Source: Peptococcaceae bacterium UBA3933 (lineage in GTDB: Bacteria; Bacillota; Peptococcia; Peptococcales; BICA1-8). From it: a DNA stretch of 9,800 bases. The notes under the pieces are model-generated. The model saw only the letters and a list, made by a program, of their open reading frames with translations. It did not search any database and was not told the DNA's origin. The DNA lies in assembly GCA_002385805.1 (NCBI GenBank), contig DGEF01000006.1, positions 2,533-12,332 on the forward strand. The letters are read 5' to 3'. Of this stretch, positions 8,201 through 9,800 are shown in pieces (within the stretch, counting starts at the first letter, position 1; each line of letters starts with the position of its first letter). The position numbers and the translations under genes were made by a program.

Positions 8201-8358
8201 AGCTTAGCCTGGGTTCCACCAATAGCCGGTGAAGATTCAACCAGATAGACGTAAAACCCTGTATCGGCTAAATCTAACGCAGCTTGAATACCGGCAATCC
8301 CTCCTCCCACCACCAGTACTGAGCCCACCTTTTCTGTGGTTAAACGTAAATCCGCCAT
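5293..8358 (-). CDS. hdrA: Long HdrA: duplicated FAD/Fe-S heterodisulfide reductase subunit A, likely electron-bifurcating
   Basis: A 1021-residue protein, against roughly 650 for methanogen HdrA. Residues 1 to about 460 form an extra flavoprotein half: a G18-x-G20-x2-G23 Rossmann loop with E41, then C62/C65/C74, an inserted ferredoxin (C114-C117-C120-C124 and the spread second set C161, C175, C178, C182), and I-Q-C-I-G-S-R-D at 263-270 followed by C283-C284. From about 465 a full HdrA-like half begins: V-C-H-C-G-I-N at 473-479, a second FAD loop at 613-618, I-Q-C-V-G-S-R-N at 758-765 with C775-C776, but no ferredoxin insert. It ends with two [4Fe-4S] motifs (C956-C959-C962-C966 and C987-C990-C993-C997). 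HdrA's FAD is the known bifurcation site in MvhADG-HdrABC. I start at the ATG at 8356-8358, 6 nt after GAGGTG; a GTG and an ATG further up overlap the Shine-Dalgarno. It is the centre of the operon, 26 nt from the upstream DsrC-like gene and 20 nt from the HdrCB fusion. Confidence 0.94.
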   Translation of the reverse strand: MADLRLTTEKVGSVLVVGGGIAGIQAALDLADTGFYVYLVESSPAIGGTQAKLDKTFPTNDCSLCILSPKLVECGRHPNIELFTLAQVEGISGEPGNFTVTIRQNPRYVDLDKCVGCGDCAQACPVKIPDPFNNGLSKKKAISVKYEQAVPKVYNIDAERCLYLSKGKPLGKDICRKCESACTSKAINFDDVPKEYNLKVGAVILAPGFEEFDPSKLTNFGYGKYKNVVTSIEFERILSASGPFKGKIVRPADHKEPKKIAWIQCIGSRDTAQCASGYCSSVCCTYAVKEAIIAKEHIGVDLETTIFNMDIRTFGKDFEKYYIRSKEEYGVRYVISRVFALEEDPETKNIKIRYSDLEGNVHYEEFDIVVLSIGMRPCAESKNLAEKFQIDLNKYGFAETSIFDPVKTSREGIYVCGAFHSPLDIPSTVVQASATAAHAASLLSEVRHTLEKQVTYPPERNVLGEPPRIGVFVCHCGINIGGVVDVPAVRDYVSTLPNVVYADDLLYTCSQDAQEKIKEIIKEYNLNRVVVASCTPRTHESLFQQTLKEAGLNPYLFSMANIREQCSWVHMHEPEKATEKAKDLVRAAISAAALKEPLSVLHLDVTKEAVVIGGGVAGMEAALEIAKQGFPVHLIEKTDQLGGLALKINYTLESKDVQNYLQELIQKVENNPLITVYKNSSVINVSGYVGNFLSEVKTSTGVIEIKHGITVIAIGGEEYQPKEYLYGQSNLVLTGVELENILAKSSEYLRKVKTIVMIQCVGSRNSERPYCSRVCCGEAVKNALKIKEINPDINVYVLYRDMRTYGFKEDYYQEARSKGVIFIRYEEGNEPKVRLIDENNLLVTVQDHILQKDINIEAQLLALNTATLPNSNARELAQLYKVPVNDDGFYLEAHMKLRPVDFATEGVFLCGLAHSPKFIDETIAQAKAAAQRATGVLVQDKLTSEGAISYVDPDYCVGCKICVGLCPYKAISFNENKKVAEITDVLCKGCGVCASACPTGACSIKNFKSEQIFAEIAAILA

Positions 8359-8384
8359 AAACATCACCTCTTTAATTTATTTTT

Positions 8385-8714
8385 TTAAATTTCTACATTC
8401 CATATTGGAATATCTAATACTATAGCTACAATGCTATCGATAATGAAAAGGGTGTGGGGCCAATCAGGAAACAAGGAAAAAAATTCGCTAAAAGATAGCC
8501 CATTATATTCACATATTTCCTTTACCGAAGGAGCACGTTCTTTTTCCAGGTAAAAATACCGTACCAAGTCTAAAACCTTATAGTGTTCAGGAGTGGGCAT
8601 AATATTTTCTCTTTTTAACACATCATGCACCATTTCTTTCCATTTATTTTCGTCTTTTACACATTGACAACCCATACTCAAATAATGCCTTCTAAAGGTT
8701 GTAGATTTTAACAT
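8385..8714 (-). CDS. Divergent DsrC/TusE-family protein lacking both C-terminal arm cysteines
   Basis: A 109-residue protein I assign to the DsrC fold by pattern. W25 followed by an amphipathic helix, T41-P-E-H44-Y, then D-L-V-R-Y-F-Y at 49-55, A-P-S-V-K-E-I-C at 61-68, and L-F-P at 81-83 track the DsrC/TusE pattern (W, L-T-x-E-H-W, F-x-R-x-Y-Y, P-x-x-x-x-I, L-F-P) in the same order and spacing as the neighbour at 8736-9023. After L-F-P it diverges: the arm is hydrophobic (I-I-D-S-I-V-A-I-V-L-D-I-P) and neither CysA nor CysB is present. Its cysteines are C16, C18 (G-C-Q-C) and C68. The ATG at 8712-8714 has GGAGG 8 nt upstream; a GTG three codons earlier is inside that site. The gaps are 21 nt upstream and 26 nt to hdrA. 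Without the redox cysteines it cannot carry out DsrC trisulfide chemistry, so a scaffold or regulatory role is more likely. The family call is inference and the function unknown. Confidence 0.72.
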   Translation of the reverse strand: MLKSTTFRRHYLSMGCQCVKDENKWKEMVHDVLKRENIMPTPEHYKVLDLVRYFYLEKERAPSVKEICEYNGLSFSEFFSLFPDWPHTLFIIDSIVAIVLDIPIWNVEI

Positions 8715-8735
8715 GCCTTCCACCTCCTTATTTTT

Positions 8736-9023
8736 CTAATCAAACCTTGCTTTAGAGGGCAAGCCTGCAATACGGCAGGCACCGTTAATAGGACCACGCG
8801 GGAATAAATCAAAGAGATCTATTACCCGTAAACCTGTACGAGCACAAATTTTTTGGACCGGCGGGATAGAATCAAAATCATCATAATACTCCCGGATAAA
8901 CAATATAATTTCCCAATGCTTTTCAGTAAGAGTAATATTATCTTGCTCAGCCAAATAGATGGCAATCTCTTTAGTCCACTTTTTGGGGTCCTGCAAAAAA
9001 CCATCCTTATCAAGCTCTACCAT
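8736..9023 (-). CDS. DsrC/TusE-family protein with CysB but no CysA
   Basis: A 95-residue protein with clear DsrC/TusE-family signatures: L-D-x-D-G-F-L at 4-10, W16, L-T-x-x-H-W at 32-37, F-I-R-E-Y-Y at 42-47, P54-P-V-Q-K-I59, L-F-P-x-G-P at 73-78 and A-C-R-I-A-G-L-P at 82-89. In DsrC two cysteines on the C-terminal arm make the redox switch: CysB in A-C-K-I-A-G-L-P and CysA eleven residues later, second from the end. Here C83 matches CysB, but position 94 is Phe and the protein ends F-D, so CysA is gone. TusE shows the reverse (CysA only). It also lacks the short insertion before L-F-P found in DsrC and TusE. A further C60 is present. It is the first gene of the operon, with AGGAGG at 9032-9037 and a sigma-54 promoter about 26 nt (start site) upstream. 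Co-transcription with an HdrD/DsrK-like CCG protein suggests it is a partner of that enzyme; this is inferred, not shown. Confidence 0.86.
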   Translation of the reverse strand: MVELDKDGFLQDPKKWTKEIAIYLAEQDNITLTEKHWEIILFIREYYDDFDSIPPVQKICARTGLRVIDLFDLFPRGPINGACRIAGLPSKARFD

Positions 9024-9059
9024 ATTACTCCCCTCCTAAATCACTTTACTAAAATATAG

Positions 9060-9075
9060 TGCAAATATCGTGCCA
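9060..9075 (-). promoter_or_regulatory. Sigma-54 (-24/-12) promoter of the dsrC-like/hdr/mvh operon
   Basis: The minus strand reads TGGCACGATATTTGCA, matching the RpoN consensus TGGCACG-N4-TTGCW at every defined position. The invariant GG (9074-9073) and GC (9062-9061) are exactly 12 nt apart. The predicted +1 is a G at 9049, giving a 26-nt leader that contains the AGGAGG site of the first gene. A sigma-54 activator gene lies immediately upstream on the same strand. I see no convincing sigma-A promoter in the same gap. Confidence 0.92.
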
Positions 9076-9076
9076 T

Positions 9077-9124
9077 AAAAAAAAAGACCATTTATCCCGC
9101 ATTTTTGGGCTAAATGGTCCTTTT
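9077..9124 (-). terminator. Intrinsic terminator after the sigma-54 activator gene
   Basis: Bases 9086-9094 (GACCATTTA) pair with 9111-9119. After one T/C mismatch, CCC (9096-9098) pairs with GGG (9107-9109), closing an 8-nt loop. On the minus strand the stem is followed by nine T (complement of 9077-9085); the plus-strand side has CTTTTT, so it is probably bidirectional. The T-tract ends one base before the -24 element of the operon promoter, so read-through from the activator gene is blocked and the operon depends on its own promoter. Confidence 0.88.
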
Positions 9125-9131
9125 TAATCAT

Positions 9132-9164
9132 TAGCATGTGTTTCAAAAATACCTAGCTGTGTGT
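9132..9164. promoter_or_regulatory. Candidate activator-binding repeats upstream of the sigma-54 promoter
   Basis: Two similar direct repeats, TAGCATGTGT (9132-9141) and TAGCTGTGTGT (9154-9164), start 22 bp apart, about two helical turns. They lie roughly 60-90 bp upstream of the -24 element, where enhancer-type sites for sigma-54 activators often sit. Known sites are more often inverted repeats, and this one is short and AT/GT-rich, so the assignment is tentative. Confidence 0.3.
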
Positions 9165-9173
9165 AAAAAATAG

Positions 9174-9800
9174 TCAGAAGCTTATATTGTATTTTTCAAT
9201 TTTATCATATAAAGTTTTCCGGGTAATACCCAATGCTTTGGCTGTTTTTTGCTTATTACCTCCATATTTCTTTAGAATTTGCTGAATATGATATTTTTCT
9301 ACATCCGCCAGTTTTTCAAAATACGATTTGTTATTGCTCATATTCATGTTCTCAGGCAAGTCCTCCAATAAAATAAACTCCGATTTGCCTTTAATAAATG
9401 CATATTCAATGGCATTTTCTAATTCTCGTACATTTCCGGGATAGTTGTAACGAAGGAGAAATTCTAAAGCCTCATCAGATACTCCTTTTTTCGATTGATT
9501 AAAAGCTGAATTAAACTTAGAGATAAAATAATCAATCAATAGGGGTATATCATCTTTTCTTTCCCGAAGGGGCGGTATTTTAATAGGAAAAACATTTAGT
9601 CGATAAAATAAATCCTGACGGAAATTACCATTATTAATTTCTTCAATCAAATTACGATTTGTGGCCGCTATCACCCGTACATCCGTTTTTAATGTTTCTT
9701 TGCCGCCTACCCTTTCAAATTCCCCTTCTTGCAATACTCTTAATAATTTGGCCTGCAAATTAATTGGGATTTCTCCTATTTCGTCTAAAAAAATTGTACC
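9174..9800 (-). CDS. Sigma-54-dependent transcriptional activator (bacterial enhancer-binding protein), C-terminal part
   Basis: The last 208 residues of a larger regulator whose start lies beyond base 9800. Visible residues begin at Walker B (G-T-I-F-L-D-E, 1-7) of the AAA+ domain. Next come sensor I (A-A-T-N at 45-48), the arginine-finger region F-R-Q-D-L-F-Y-R-L (60-68), P-L-R-E-R-K (77-82) and sensor II Y-P-G-N-V-R-E-L (120-127). The C-terminus is a Fis-type helix-turn-helix (about 180-204: G-G-N-K-Q-K-T-A-K-A-L-G-I-T-R-K-T-L-Y-D-K). Walker A, the GAFTGA sigma-54-contacting loop and any sensory domain are outside the window, so the signal is unknown. An internal TTG at 9756-9758 is not a start, because the coding frame continues through Walker B to the window edge. 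The gene ends in its own terminator directly before a sigma-54 promoter, so regulation of the hdr/mvh operon is the obvious job. Confidence 0.95.
   Translation of the reverse strand, partial: GTIFLDEIGEIPINLQAKLLRVLQEGEFERVGGKETLKTDVRVIAATNRNLIEEINNGNFRQDLFYRLNVFPIKIPPLRERKDDIPLLIDYFISKFNSAFNQSKKGVSDEALEFLLRYNYPGNVRELENAIEYAFIKGKSEFILLEDLPENMNMSNNKSYFEKLADVEKYHIQQILKKYGGNKQKTAKALGITRKTLYDKIEKYNISF

Noticed and set aside
8358..8367. Upstream GTG/ATG starts for hdrA, and similar GTG starts for mvhD (4034) and the gene at 8385-8714 (8723)
   Set aside because: In each case the GTG is part of the GAGGTG or GGAGGTG Shine-Dalgarno itself. The ATG 6-8 nt downstream is the sensible start.
9756..9758. 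TTG as a start codon for a short activator protein
   Set aside because: The same frame continues upstream through a perfect Walker B motif to the window edge, so the gene is simply cut by the window.
1..9800. CRISPR array, insertion sequence, prophage or toxin-antitoxin system
   Set aside because: No regular repeat-spacer pattern, transposase or recombinase coding sequence, terminal inverted repeats or paired small toxin genes are visible.

Overview
This window looks like chromosomal DNA from an anaerobic, AT-rich Gram-positive bacterium, probably a Clostridia/Peptococcaceae-like member of the Bacillota. The signs are AT-rich intergenic DNA, strong GGAGG-type ribosome binding sites, tRNA genes with encoded CCA, consensus sigma-A promoters, and a group 3c [NiFe]-hydrogenase/heterodisulfide-reductase (Hdr) locus. 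A genus cannot be named from the sequence alone. Every gene I accept lies on the minus strand, so transcription runs from high to low coordinates.

Layout in transcription order. (1) 9800-9174: the C-terminal 208 residues of a sigma-54-dependent activator (AAA+ core from Walker B onward, then a Fis-type helix-turn-helix). It is closed by an intrinsic terminator at 9077-9124. (2) 9075-9060: a near-perfect -24/-12 sigma-54 promoter, one base after the terminator's T-tract and about 26 nt upstream of the first start codon in the operon. (3) 9023-1101: a tight seven-gene operon. It encodes two small DsrC/TusE-family proteins, a 1021-residue HdrA with two flavoprotein modules, an HdrC-HdrB fusion of the HdrD/DsrK type, and MvhD, MvhG and MvhA. 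Gaps range from an 8-nt overlap to 26 nt. (4) 1100-832: a gene-free AT-rich stretch with a large imperfect hairpin at 985-1050. (5) 897-453: a sigma-A promoter, tRNA-Cys(GCA), two identical tRNA-Leu(UAA) copies and an intrinsic terminator. (6) 450-1: a sigma-A promoter and the N-terminal 124 residues of a class III aminotransferase that runs off the window.

How the operon products probably work together (inference from family knowledge): MvhAG oxidises H2. MvhD passes electrons to HdrA, whose flavins can split them between a low-potential acceptor (ferredoxin) and a disulfide-type acceptor reduced at the CCG cluster of the HdrCB fusion. This is the logic of flavin-based electron bifurcation in MvhADG-HdrABC. 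The least expected part is the head of the operon. DsrC is the known protein substrate of DsrK-type enzymes in sulfur metabolism, and here two DsrC-fold proteins are co-transcribed with a DsrK-like CCG protein. One keeps only the upstream arm cysteine (CysB) and lacks the C-terminal CysA; the other has neither. No dsrAB, dsrMKJOP or hydrogenase maturation genes are visible in the window. The operon appears to be switched by the adjacent sigma-54 activator.
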